Assembly: GCF_902459465.1 (NCBI RefSeq)
Contig: NC_047066.1
Span: forward strand, 10,171,047-10,235,046
Length of the DNA: 64,000 nt
Reading direction: 5' to 3'
Source of the DNA: Asterias rubens
Lineage: Eukaryota; Echinodermata; Asteroidea; Forcipulatida; Asteriidae
Positions 1 to 11,095 of this stretch are shown piece by piece. Within the stretch, counting starts at the first letter, position 1. Each line of letters starts with the position of its first letter. The position numbers and the translations under genes were made by a program. Under the pieces are notes generated by a model. The model was not told the DNA's origin. It saw only the letters and a list, made by a program, of their open reading frames with translations, and searched no databases.

Positions 1-455
1 ACGGTCATGACACGATTCTCGTTCAAATTAAACAAAAATAGTAAAACAAAATTCACTCTCCTTGACACTTGCATGTCAATGTCAGTCGACACCACTGGGT
101 TTGCATGTTAATATTGTCCTCTTGTTCTAATTTATCACATTGTGGGGGATGGCCTCCAGAGCACCCCCTATCCCCACTCCACCCCCCCCCCCTCTAATGA
201 GATTTTTTTAAATCACAAGGAAGTTTTCGTTATCACTTGCCTCAACCATGCCTCAGGCACATGCGGCGCACAAGTGTTGCTTAGTGGCTACATATTGATT
301 ACTCATTTTCCATTTTGTTTGGCATTTGGAATGGCTTGGTGAACCTGATCGAAGCCAATATATACTAATTAATCGTTCTCAGGTTATGAGAATGGTGCTG
401 TTGGTTGGTTCGCTGTGTCTATGGTATGAATCTGTAGGCTGGTTGTTTCTGTCAA

Positions 456-627
456 AACCCTGGTTGATACTTCCTGCGAATGCGAAGTGAAAATTGACGT
501 CACAAGTTCGCAACGAATAACTTGCCACGGTTGAGCTGTGCTCAACTCTTGCGAATTATTTGCAGCGAAAACAGAGTTATGACTTCAATGTTTGCTTACG
601 CATTTGCAGGAAGTATGAAACAGGCTT
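456..627. repeat. Inverted-repeat (MITE-like) element
   Basis: Left end 'ctggttgatacttcctgcg' pairs imperfectly with right end 'cgcatttgcaggaagtatg', and the interior includes 'gtgctcaactc'. A related half occurs at about 49155-49255 beside EIF2B1. Confidence 0.6.
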
Positions 628-813
628 TATGAGTGTGGAATCCCACCCCTAGTCGGGTTTCCATCTCAACCAGTGGAAGGCGCTGCTTGCAAACTGATGT
701 TGATGCTGGCGATGCTTCTGTGTTAATGCATTGAGTTACATTGTTCTCGAATGAAGTGTTAAATCATTACAAATATTTTGTTCCTTATTCAACCTCAAAA
801 ACATTGTAAACCT

Positions 814-1068
814 TTAAAGGCAGTGGACACTATTGGTAATTACTAAAAAAAACATTGTCATAAAACTTTTCTTGGTTACGAGTAATGCGGAGGGGTTGAT
901 AGTATATGACATTGTGAGAAACAGCTCCCATTTATAGAAAGAACTAATTTTCCACGAATTTGATTTTGAGACTTCATATTTAGAATTTTGACATCTCGAA
1001 ATCAAACACCTGAAAGGACACAACTTCGTGTGACCATGGTGCGACAAGGGTATTTTTTCTTTCATTAA
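814..1068 (+). mobile_element. MITE family A, truncated copy
   Basis: Starts with the family terminus 'ttaaaggcagtggacac' and contains 'acattgtgagaaac' and the central 'ttttgagact' motif. The right terminus is missing. Confidence 0.75.
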
Positions 1069-1746
1069 AAATTGTTTTTATGCATTTCTATGAGAAGGGA
1101 AGTTTGCCATCCAGTTTCAATAAAAATTTATCAGTATCTTGAAACACGTATAATGCTTGTATTTGATGATAATTGATCGCTGTGTGCATGTAGGTGTGCC
1201 TACATGGTGAAATTGACCCCTATCCTCCCCTACTCAAATCCTTAAAAAAAAATCCAAGTTATTTATGTATTTATCACCAATCGATTCAAAAACTTGGTTA
1301 AAGCAACATTCACTTAAAAAGTTGGGGTGTCGTCAACCTGTTTTTGAATTTATTGTGAGGCTTATCTTTCGATAAGCCAATAAAAAATTGATTACAGACT
1401 CATTAAGTGCCCTGCTGCACGGAAATCTTTAGTAAAAGGCGAAAGATTTATGCGACCTGCAGTAAAGCCAGAGTGATAATTACTGAAAGCGATCCAAATG
1501 AACGAGTTTCTTATTATCTAACGTAACAGCTACGGTGGGTAGTCGCATTTTATTGTCACCATTGAAACGTTTCACAAACGTCTACTTTGCCCTCCAACGG
1601 TGTGTAGTGGAGTCCCTTGTTCCTTGCCATGTTATTATCCATGTACATGTACATGTAGTTTCCTTAAAGCTGGACTCACTTAACGGTCACTTGCTTCTAA
1701 GATTGCCTCCATCAATTCAAACTCATGGTCACTAATTCTTGTTAGC
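1069..1746. other. Non-coding stretch
   Basis: Nothing recognised apart from a short 'catgtacatgtacatgta' run near 1640. Confidence 0.5.
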
Positions 1747-2105
1747 GGACATTTTCGGTAAACAGTATTGTCCAAGGCCCACACTTCGTGTATCACAACT
1801 TATATAAAATAGCAAACCTGTGAAAATTTAGGCTCAATCGGTCATCGGAGTCGGGGAAAAATATCGGGAAAAACCCACCCTTGTTTCCGCACGTTTCGCC
1901 GTGTCATGACATGTGTTTAAAATAAATCCGTAAATTCTCGATATAGAGAATTGATATTGTTTTAATGTTTTCTCAAAAAGTAAAGCATTTCATGGGCTAA
2001 TATTTCAAGAGAAGTCTTTCACCATTACCTTCTGTAAACCCTGTAAGTTATAAATCTGTGAACGTTTTTTTTTTTTTGTGTTCCGAAAGTGTCCAATGGC
2101 TTTAA
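1747..2105. mobile_element. MITE family B copy
   Basis: Shares a body with 46786-47152 in opposite orientation, including 'tccaaggcccacacttcg', 'gcacgtttcgccgtgtcat' and 'gtgtccaatggctttaa'. It is distantly like family A. Confidence 0.7.
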
Positions 2106-2312
2106 CAAGTAATTTGTAGTTCACCTGAAAACAAACTTGTGGATTTGTTAGTAATGAAAGGTATTAGTTTGATAACAAACAAACACAAAAACTTAAAATG
2201 TACCTTCTCATCCCGTCGTGGGTCAGAGGACTCTGTGGTGTTTAACTAAGTAATTGCTGGAGAAAACGATTCCGAAAGTTCTCCACAAAAACGCCAGTTA
2301 CATTCTTAATAA

Positions 2313-2693
2313 TTAAAGGCAGTGGACACTATTGGTAATTACTCAAAAAAATTATTAGCATTAAACCTCACTTGGTAAAGAGTAATGGGGAGAGGTTGGC
2401 AGTATAAAACATTGTGAGAAACGGCTCCCTCTGAAGTGGAGTAGTTTTCGAGATAGAAGTAATTTTCCACGAATTTGATTTCGAGACCTCAAGTTTAGAA
2501 ATTGAGGTCTCGAAATCAACCATCTAAATCACACAACTTCGTGTGACAAGGGTGTTGATGATGACTTTGATGACCGATAGAGCTCAGATTTTCACAGTTT
2601 TTTTTTTTTTTTTGGGGGGGGGGGCATATGTTGAGATACACCAACTGTGAAGGCTAGTCTTTGACAATTACCAATAGTGTCCACTGCCTTTAA
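2313..2693. mobile_element. MITE family A, full length
   Basis: Complementary termini 'ttaaaggcagtggacac' and 'gtgtccactgcctttaa'. The centre 'gacctcaagtttagaaattg' is nearly self-complementary, so the whole ~380 bp can fold as one hairpin. No coding capacity. Confidence 0.85.
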
Positions 2694-3045
2694 CGAACAA
2701 ACATTGCACTATTCACGCATGGTTATTTTTAAAAATTCGCGCGGTTCGCCATGTTTTGCGTTCAGGTTACCTATATTACGTGACCCCATAAATTGGTCCA
2801 CTACACTCCGTATGATTGGACGCATTTATGGGGTATGCTCTAACCATGGAGATATAACCATGGAGGTATCCATGCTATAACGTAGCCTGCGCGCAATTTT
2901 TTTGTCTCTACGCAGTGCTTTTCAATGAAAATTTTGTCTTTCCAATTCAATTCAGAAAAGGGAACCCTACAAAAATCAGGAAAATATTTGAGTATGGAAA
3001 TTCAAATGTGCAGAAAAAACGTCTGACGTCACACTTCGAGGCTCG

Positions 3046-3415
3046 TAACGCCAGCCTCCGTCGTCTTTTAAAAATATGTGTAAATTTCTTCTAGTTTTCT
3101 CAATGTCGGGGAGGAATCGAACCGTTCACACATGCCATAGTAGCCTAAACATGGGTAAGCCCGCTAGGCCAAAGAGGCAAAACAACAAAATAAGGGTGTC
3201 ACGTCAAGCATGCATTATCATTGAATCCAGCCTCCGTCGTCTTTTAAAAATATTTGGGACAAACATTTAAACAAAACTCTTCTATTTTTCTCAATGTCGG
3301 GCCAGGAATCGAACCGTTCACAAATGACATAGCCTAGTAGCCTAAACATAAATGGGTTAAGCCCGCTAGGCCAAAGAGGCAAAACAAAAATAACAAAATA
3401 AGGGTGTCACGACCT
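3046..3415. repeat. Tandem pair of a ~176-bp tRNA-like (minus strand) repeat
   Basis: 'ccagcctccgtcgtctttta' occurs at ~3052 and ~3228, and 'gaatcgaaccgttcaca' and 'agcccgctaggccaaagagg' occur in both copies. On the minus strand these read as B-box-like 'cggttcgattcc' and A-box-like 'tggcctagcgggctt', so the unit is probably tRNA-derived. Confidence 0.65.
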
Positions 3416-3914
3416 AACGTGGGGGGGGGGGTATAATCCATAGTTAATCAGGTTTAGCAAGTGGAGGTAGAGTGTAGTGGTTTTAGCTAGCCCGTTATAA
3501 AAACACATTCGGGTAAAAAAAAAAAAGAGGAAACTTAAAGAAACACGGAGGCATCACACCTCAGCCCAATTTCATAAAGCCTGTTATATAAAGCACAACA
3601 ACTTTCTATGAACAGAAAACTCTTACTTAGCAAAAATGTGGGTTTTTTTTTTTTTTTGGGGGGGGGTGATTGGTGTGATTGGTACCCACTCATTTCTTGC
3701 TTAGCAAATAATTTTGCCAAGCTTAACTATCAAATTGGGCCCTCACCGTACAGTCATGCAGGGCACTAGCGGCTGCTGGTGACCCTGTCGTCACCCATAT
3801 AAACGGTTTGCGATACTGTTATGATACTGTAACGGTTTGCGATACTGCTAAAGCTCAATACCTCATTTCCACTGATAAACAAATCTCGTAAACGAACATT
3901 CAAGCGATGTTCTC

Positions 3915-4090
3915 GACCCTACGGAAGTGAGTTTAGGACAATGAAAACAAAAATCGAGCTCCACTATCGCCCGGGCGGGCGGATATCCCGGGCGGATTAC
4001 TATTCACCCTGGCGACCATTTCGGCGGCATAGTGGAGCCCGATTTTCTTTTTCGATTGTCGGTATGTCCTAAATACACTTCCGTAAGACC
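3915..4090. repeat. Inverted-repeat (MITE-like) element
   Basis: 'ctacggaagtgagtttagga' at the left pairs with 'tcctaaatacacttccgtaa' at the right, and 'gagctccactat' pairs with 'atagtggagc'. The centre is GC-rich ('gcccgggcgggcgg'). Confidence 0.7.
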
Positions 4091-4190
4091 CGGCCAAACT
4101 CCTTTTTTTCTGCAAGCTTTCAGTTAATTTTAACAAAATATCTCACAAGTATTTGTATTTAAAAAAAAAAAATGCACTGTTTATTGAGGA

Positions 4191-4345
4191 ATAGACCTTA
4201 TGCATTGACGTCATCCAGCCGCCATCTTTGAGGTCAAACGGTGACGAAACTATCGAAACGCAAATAGATTGGCCAATGAACAACCTTCTTTTGACCTCAA
4301 TGCGGGTGCACCGTACTGAAATGACGTCATGTGCATAAGGTCTAT
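4191..4345. repeat. Inverted-repeat (MITE-like) element
   Basis: The 5' end 'atagaccttatgca' followed by 'gacgtcat' is mirrored by 'atgacgtcatgtgcataagg' and 'tctat' at the 3' end. About 25-bp terminal inverted repeats around 105 bp. Confidence 0.75.
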
Positions 4346-5201
4346 AGTTGTGTGACGTTAAACATTTTGTGTATTGTTTGGCAAACAATAGACATGCCCA
4401 TTTTTAAGGGATAACCACAGAAAAGGTCTTTCGTCGAACAGAAAGTGCTCGTTAGCATGAGCACCAGACGTCACACTGCGAAGCTCGCAAAACACGTAGT
4501 GCGCACCAGTCTATGTTTCTCTCACCACATGTTTGAAAAGGGTGTTCTAGGTGCGCTGGGCTGGTTTACAAAAGACCGTTTATGACTGAGAACAAAGAGT
4601 CTCCTTTTGTGGAAGACCAATTTTTTGCAGTCGCCATCTTGTAAGCTGGTTAGGGACATGGAACCTATGACGCAGTTCTAAATTTCACAAAGAAAAGGTA
4701 AATCTTTGTTTTATAAAACTTCTTCTGTCTAAATTCGCTTCCGTAAATTCACTGGCACTTCCGTGAACGGTATATCGTGGTTCGTCATGTATCGTAGGAT
4801 ATGTCACACGTAAAATCATGGAGAAAGAACTAGGCAAATCTGTTAGTGTTACTCTGCCATGTACGTCTGCGCGCGATGTAAACATCCTTAGAATAGATCA
4901 ATATTTTGTGTGATTTGACTTGGTAAGCAAAGAGTCTACTCTCCCTTGACTAAAACAGAGAAACACGTAAGGCTTCCTCCGGCGCAGCCACTTAGTTGCA
5001 CTTAAGTTATAATACAAAAGTTTTGGTATTTTAGCCATTTCTTGACAAGCTACGATTGGTTACGCGCACGATCATGATACATATTTGAAAACTGTCTCCA
5101 TCAGTCATAAAAATGCAACCCACGTACAGAGCTCAAGGGCGTCTGAAAACAGATAAGTTTTACAGAGTTTCTAGGAATTTCAGGTAAACATTCTAACTGG
5201 T
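4346..5201. other. Non-coding stretch
   Basis: No convincing gene or repeat family was seen. Short open frames have stops and no recognisable motif. Confidence 0.5.
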
Positions 5202-5340
5202 GCTTTCCGCTAGCCCACCTTGTTGAGCTGTTAATGGCTCCGCTGACATCGGTCTCATCACTGTCGCCATCCAGTGATGAGACCGATGTTAAAAGCGGAG
5301 CCATTAACAGCTCAACAAGGTGGGCTAGCTTTCCGCTAGC
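5202..5340. repeat. Near-perfect 121-bp hairpin flanked by 13-bp direct repeats
   Basis: Arms 5209-5244 and 5294-5329 pair perfectly over 36 bp. After a 1/4-nt bulge, 5246-5263 and 5272-5289 pair over 18 bp, leaving an 8-nt loop. 'gctttccgctagc' occurs at both outer edges (5202-5214 and 5328-5340). Confidence 0.9.
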
Positions 5341-6313
5341 TGCATCAAAAAGGTCCTTTCTTGAGATAAAATATTTGTAAACATTACAAATAGCGCAGTC
5401 TCATGCACACATAGAACGTTTTGTACGTTGATCACTACCGGACTGCAACTGTTGCGCACAATGTATACGGGGTCAAACTTTTCAGGCAGGTGGCGAAGTA
5501 GTTGGACATTTTAAAACAATGGCCACTTCAGATTTTGTTAAAGGCATGAATTGATTAGTCAAGCATTTTGTGGTATTTTAAATTTAATGCTTAAAAAATC
5601 CACCTGCTGTATCAAATTCAAGTTCATGTCACTTCGTGACCCATGCTACTTCATTTTAAGTAATGCTTGCTCTTTAGCTAAGATACGTTTGTGTATAAAC
5701 TATAGGACTAATAAACAAATGTTCTTCACGAGCACCAGTAAAATTTTCGCCTCGCGCAAATATCAGGTAGTTCAGATCACAAGGAAGATGGTGCCAGCTT
5801 TGTTTTTTGTTCAACTAATACACCCTCTACCCGAAGTTTAAGTACAGGTACCATACGCAGTTAGTTGACACTGCAACTTGCATGACCTTTGCATGTGGCA
5901 TACGCAAAATGGACCTGCTCCACTCTCAGTGTGGGGGCATCCTCCACTCTCAGTGTGGGGGGCATTTGATTTGAAGTATTATTCCTGATGCGTGCATCAC
6001 TCACATCATTATTATTATCATCATTTTTTAATCAACAAATTTAGATCAAATTTAGAGGCTGGGTTGTTGTACATGACATTCTTATATTTAGCACTTTTTT
6101 CAGTCCACATGTTTATAATTTCCGTACAACTTATCCCTGTGCAACAATGGTCCATTCCAGAAACTTTTGAGTTTGAGCGTTGTCAAGCTTGCTGTGTGTA
6201 TGTCAAGCGTGCTAGAGAACCCATAATTTAGCAGTTCGTCAGGAAAGAAAAAAACCAAAATATTACAAACCGAAAATTTCAGTTGGCCGCCACCTCAGTG
6301 TCTTCCTCTGTCT
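5341..6313. other. Non-coding stretch
   Basis: Contains a short tandem 'cactctcagtgtggggg' doublet near 5920-5960. No gene was recognised. Confidence 0.5.
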
Positions 6314-6500
6314 TCTAAAGGCCTGGTCACACAGGCCCCGATATGGAAAACGAAAACGCTAACAATAAAAATGCACGCCCTCGATTGGTTGAAGGAGCGT
6401 GGGCGTGTTCTGCGTGGACCAATTCAACCAATCGCGAGCGTGCATTTTTATCGTTCTCGTTTTCGTTCTCGTTATCGGGGCCTGTGTGACGGGGCCTTAA
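6314..6500. repeat. Inverted-repeat (MITE-like) element
   Basis: 'ctggtcacacaggccccgat' at the left pairs with 'atcggggcctgtgtgac' at the right, and the interior 'aatgcacgccctcgattgg' pairs with 'ccaatcgcgagcgtgcatt'. Confidence 0.75.
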
Positions 6501-6769
6501 TTCCTTAAATTTCAGGAATACTGTTTAATTGTCCCCCAAAAACCTGGATAATATTTTGACCGAATGAGGCATTTTTATAATTTCAATCATACATTTACCT
6601 AACAACCACTTACAAAACACAAGGGTTTTGATCTTTATTGATCAAAAGCAACCTTCCTGATTAATAATCATGAGAAAGTACAAACCAATGCAAAATTTGG
6701 GGATTTACCAATGATGCATAAAGTATTTATGAAAAAAACAAATTTCCCCCTCCTGGAAGTACCCATCAT

Positions 6770-7180
6770 GGTTGATATGCTGCCTCTCCTTGTTCATTAC
6801 AGAAAGTGGTGAAACTCACAACTTGCCCATTCAATGGAAGTTCTCATACTTTATTTGCAGATAGTGGTTGAAAAACCAAGTTGCGGCTTGCTTCAAGATG
6901 TGCTTCTTGTTTGATGGGAAATCAAGCAAGGTTGAATCTGCACTCAAGCTTGCAAGAAGAAGATTGGAATCAGGTCAGTGAAATTGTTTGCAGAAATGTT
7001 TGGATCAAATTTTATGAATAAACATCCAATTGTTAAAAATCTATGCAAAGGCACTCTTTTGTGTACAGTCATAGTGCCAACTGTCACTTTAGCAAAAATC
7101 AGTAATGGTTGTTGTACCATTTCGTTTTAAAATTACCTTTCCTATTGTTATCACAAACAGTGTTGACATTTCATTAAAAA
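6770..7180 (+). repeat. Diverged flank of the array unit (U0), with exon-like block also present in U2
   Basis: Homologous to 21400-21730. The most conserved part (6893-6975 and 21527-21617) reads CFLFDGKSS...LKLARRR(L/M)ESG and is followed by a GTCAGT donor-like site. Protein identity unknown. Confidence 0.55.
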
Positions 7181-7552
7181 TTGTAAATTCACCTGACGTC
7201 ATCATCAGAATAATCTTGGATGCGCCATTTTGGTGGTCAATGTCAATGTGTGTTATTCAGTGAAGTGCGCATTTTAGGCGACGCAGCATTTGAACGTAAA
7301 CCTAGTGACCAACATCATGGTGAGCGTGGCATCTTGCAAGGGGTCATTACAGACATTATGCTTAAAAAATGTAAATTATTTTTAAAAATAAGGTACAGTG
7401 ACTTGAAGTAAATTAAAAATTAAAAAATTTGATAGATTGTCGGCCGCAAGTAGTCGGCTTAAACAAAATACTTGTGTAAATAAAAAAATATTGAACTTGG
7501 GATAAAAAAATGGGCGCAACGACCAGTGGGGAGAAAGGGCACCGACGGGCTA

Positions 7553-7858
7553 TTACCATCGTGGCTGCCGTTTAATACCAGGCCTGATCTTGGTGAGATG
7601 TCTGGCCATGTTGTAGGTAGGTAAGCCCCTGGATGCCATGATGGGGCGGAGGGGAACATCAGGATTGTGTATCTTGGGTTGACCGAAGAAACAAGGGCAG
7701 GAGGATCCAAAGGGCTTGGGATGACAGTACATAGTTGTGTTGATGTCTTGCCTGGTGATCTTGCTTTTAATGATAGGGTTTCTTGGTAGGCGTCTGTTAG
7801 TTTTGGTTGACAGAGTGTCAGTCACCGCGTGGTCATAGTCGGAGGTGGATATGGCCAC
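7553..7858 (-). mobile_element. Penelope-like element RT fragment (U0, left arm)
   Basis: The minus strand encodes GQPKIHNPDVPLRPIMASRG, then LPTYNMARHL. This matches the Penelope RT signature (Y)GLPKIHKP..PLRPIVS..GSPTYN. No flanking endonuclease is visible. It mirrors the plus-strand copy at 8140-8560. Confidence 0.8.
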
Positions 7859-7977
7859 ATGATATGGATTGTATGGTCTTTAGGGATAGCTTAGACGCGG
7901 TGGCAATTGTTTGCTTTAGTTGTGTCTTGGTAGCTTATATTAGTGTTCTTGAGGTTTTGCAGGATCAGGATGCGGAC

Positions 7978-8030
7978 TTGAGTTAGGGTTAGAGTTAGGG
8001 TCAGTGTAAGGGTTAGGTTTAGGTTTGTGG
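7978..8030 (+). repeat. Degenerate telomere-like TTAGGG tract between divergent RT fragments
   Basis: 'agttagggttagagttaggg', then 'gggttaggtttagg': several exact and near TTAGGG units, interstitial. Confidence 0.8.
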
Positions 8031-8139
8031 TTGATTGTGGACAGTGGTCCTGTCCACCTCTTCCATCCCTGCCATTGAATGCAAAATCACCAAGCAGCTC
8101 TGATCTTTCCGTCAGGCTCAAGCCATCGACACGCCCATT

Positions 8140-8580
8140 TACTGTAATTTCAAGCCCTCTGCATCCTCCTGCCCTTGTTTCCTTGGTCAACCCAAGATAC
8201 ACAATCCTGATTTCCCTTCCGCCCCATCATGGCATCCAGGGGCTTACCAACATACAACATGGCCTGACATTTCACCAAGATCTTCCAACTACTAATTGAT
8301 TTCACACACCACATCATCAACTCAAGCCAGTTTGTCAACTTCATAAAGGATATTCACCTCAGTCAATCTGACATTCTTGTTAGTTTTTTTAAAAGTAGTC
8401 TCTCTTTTCACCAACATACTGAAGAAAGAAGCGTGGCTCATCGCCAAACAATGCCTACTACTAGTTGATCCCACCATGGAAGACCGCACAAGCCTAATTT
8501 CTAAACAAGTCCACAGCCTTTTCATTATCTGCGCATCTCCATCAAACTTTCAAAACATTGACCAGTTCTGTACCTACTTT
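8140..8580 (+). mobile_element. Penelope-like element RT fragment (U0, right arm)
   Basis: Contains the plus-strand copy of the 'aacccaagatacacaatcct' RT block, then INSSQFVNFIKDIHLSQSDI and KVVSLFTNILKKEAWLI. These correspond to RT motif A (SFDVVSLFTNVPI), broken by a frameshift. This is the longest Penelope RT stretch in the window. Confidence 0.8.
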
Positions 8581-8599
8581 TAAAAAATATTATATATAT

Positions 8600-8870
8600 T
8601 TTTAAGTATTATTTCTATATCAGGCCTACCAATTACACTTTTATTTTGAAAGAAACTTTCAAACCACATGCTGCTTATAAATCTGTCACAAAGAATTTGC
8701 CTCAAATTACAATTGAATTCAACAAGGTATCTATCAGTGAGGAAACCAACATAAAGCCTAACATAAAATCGTGTAATGCCATTACAATTAGTGACAATAA
8801 TTATGCAAAAACTTTGACGAGAATGGATAGTGTGAAAGTGTAGAGTTGTTTTCATGAGTCTACACTTTGG
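8600..8870 (+). repeat. U0 distal flank, homologous to 15400-15530 and 27730-27860
   Basis: 'gaaagaaactttcaaaccac' and 'aggcctacc' are shared with the ends of U1 and U3. Confidence 0.55.
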
Positions 8871-9016
8871 TGGCTATTCTCTGACTTTTAAAACTATTTC
8901 CACCAAAAGCCATTGATAATGAATAGTTCAATCAATTAGAGTTCTCAATAAAAAGTGTAGATTCATAAGATTACTCACGCGAGCATACACTGCTGTTTTA
9001 ATTAGTGTTATAGGTA

Positions 9017-9810
9017 GAGTGGGCAAGCTGCCCCCTCATCTTACCTATGCCATTATGCATAGGCTCAGCAAGTTGCCCCTATGGAAATATGTAGGCTGGG
9101 CAAGCTGCCCCCTCAGTTTATCTTATGGCAATAGGCTGGACAAGCTGCCCTCTATGTCAATATGTATATAGGCTATAGGCAAGATGCCCCCTTTACGTAG
9201 AGGCTGGGCAAGCTGCCCCCTCTTGTTATCTGTGGCAATAGGATGGGCAAGCTGCCCCCTATGGCACTAGGTATATAGGCTGGGCAAGATGCCCCCTATA
9301 CGTAGAGGCTGGGCAAGATGCCCCCTCTTTTTATCCGTGGCAATATGTATAGGCTGGGCAAGCTGCCCCCTATAGCAATATGTATAGGCTGGGCAAGATG
9401 CCCCCTATACTAGAGGCTGGGCAAGCTGCCCCCTCATTTTATCTATGGCATTATGCATAGGCTGAGCAAGCTGCCCCCTATGGCAATATGTAGGCTGGGC
9501 AAGCTGCCCCCTCATTTATCTGTGGAAATAGGCTGGGAAAGCTGCCCCCTATAGCAATATGTATGTAGGCTGGGCAAGATGCCCCCTATACGTAGAGGCT
9601 GGGCAAGCTGCCCCCTCATTTTATCTATGGCATTTTGCATAGGCTGGGCGCTGCCCCCTATGGAAATATGTAGGCTCGGCAAGCTGCCCCCTCATTTATC
9701 TGTGACAATAGGCTGGGCAAGCTGCCCCCTATGGCAATATGTATATAGGCTGGGCAAGCTGCCCCTTATACCCAGAGGCTGGGCAAGCTGCCCCCTCTTT
9801 TATCTATGGC
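9017..9810 (+). repeat. GC-rich minisatellite, first block (~35-bp unit, about 22 copies)
   Basis: The core 'ggctgggcaagctgccccct' is repeated with spacers such as 'atggcaatatgtat' and 'cattttatctatgg'. GGGCA and TGCCC are complementary, so each unit can form a 5-bp stem around AGC or AGA. Open frames through it are by-products of the repeat. Confidence 0.95.
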
Positions 9811-10015
9811 AAGCTGCCAAGTAATCCGGACCCGGTACACTTTGTTTAGGTTGTTATGTTTATTTAGTAACACTAGCACCCTCTTGTTCCAGTCGGGCTA
9901 CTTCATGTAATCCAACCGCATGTACCAGCGTTGGAATCACTTTAAATGTTGTATGATTGTATAATTTTATATCGTTGCTTTTAGAAACACTGCTGTTAGT
10001 GATTTATAGGGGTGG
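9811..10015. other. Spacer between minisatellite blocks
   Basis: About 200 bp of ordinary sequence ('ccggacccggtacactttg' onwards). Nothing recognised. Confidence 0.6.
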
Positions 10016-10596
10016 TCAAGCTGCCACCTCTTTATTGAACAATCATTTTAAGTCTGTTTGGCCTTTTTTTAAACACTGCTGTTTAGTGTTATAAGTAGAG
10101 TCGGCAAACTGCCCCCTCATCTTATCTTTGGCATTATGCATAGGCTGGGCAAGCTGCCCCCTATGGCAATATATGTATTTAGGCTGGGCAAGATGCCCCC
10201 TATAAGTAGAGGCTGGGCAAGATGCCCCCTCTTTTTATCCGTGGCAATTTGTATAGGCTGGGCAAGCTGCCCCCTATAGCAATATGTATAGGCTGGGCAA
10301 GATGCCCCCTATACTAGAGGCTGGGCAAGCTGCCCCCTCATTTTATCTATGGCATTATGCATAGGCTGAATAAGCTGCCCCCTATGGCAATATGTAGGCT
10401 GGGCAAGCTGCCCCCTCATTTATCTGTGGAAATAGGCTGGGAAAGCTGCCCCCTATAGCAATATGTATGTAGGCTGGGCAAGATGCCCCCTATACGTAGA
10501 GGCTGGGCAAGCTGCCCCCTCATTTTATCTATGGCATTTTGCATTGGCTGGGTGCTGCCCCCTATGGAAATATGTAGGCTCGGCAAGCTGCCCCCT
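10016..10596 (+). repeat. GC-rich minisatellite, second block
   Basis: Same unit as the first block. 10190-10590 matches 9288-9690 almost base for base at an offset of ~902-904, so this block is a segmental duplicate of the first. Confidence 0.9.
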
Positions 10597-10636
10597 CAAA
10601 TTGTTTGGATTTGGAAATAAAGTGTATTGAATTGAG

Positions 10637-11095
10637 CGTGTCGGCGAGTTCAGGGAACGAGAGCTGGGTTTTTACCAATCTACAGTAGCGTGTTGGTGAG
10701 TCCAGGAACGCTCCAGATGGCAATGCTGCCTCCGCTGCACAGTAAAGGGAACGAGAGCTGGGTTTTTACCAATCTACAGTAGCGTGTTGGCGAGTCCAGG
10801 AACGCTCCAGATGGCAATGCTGCCTCCGCTGCACAGTAAAGGGAAAGGGAGCTGGGTATTCACCAATCTACAGGAGCGTGTCGGCGAGTCCAGGGACTCT
10901 CCAGATGGCAATGCTGCCTCCACTGCACGCTGCAGAGTAAAGGGAACGAGAGCTGGGTTTTTACCAATCTACTGGAGCGTGTCGGCGAGTCCAGGGACGC
11001 TCTAGACGACAGTGCTGCCTCCACTGCACGCTGCACACAGTAAGGGAACGAGAGATGGGTTTTTACCAATCTACAGGAGTGCGTCGGCGGGTCCA
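10637..11095 (+). repeat. 101-bp minisatellite, U1
   Basis: Units contain 'ggagcgtgtcggcgagtcca', 'gacggcaatgctgcctccac' and 'gagctgggtttttaccaatc'; some are ~89-91 bp. The period is not a multiple of 3, so the apparent proteins are artefacts. Confidence 0.9.

Noticed and set aside
9579-9824. 81-codon frame rich in GWASCPL
   Set aside because: A direct translation of the 35-bp minisatellite, with no conserved domain.
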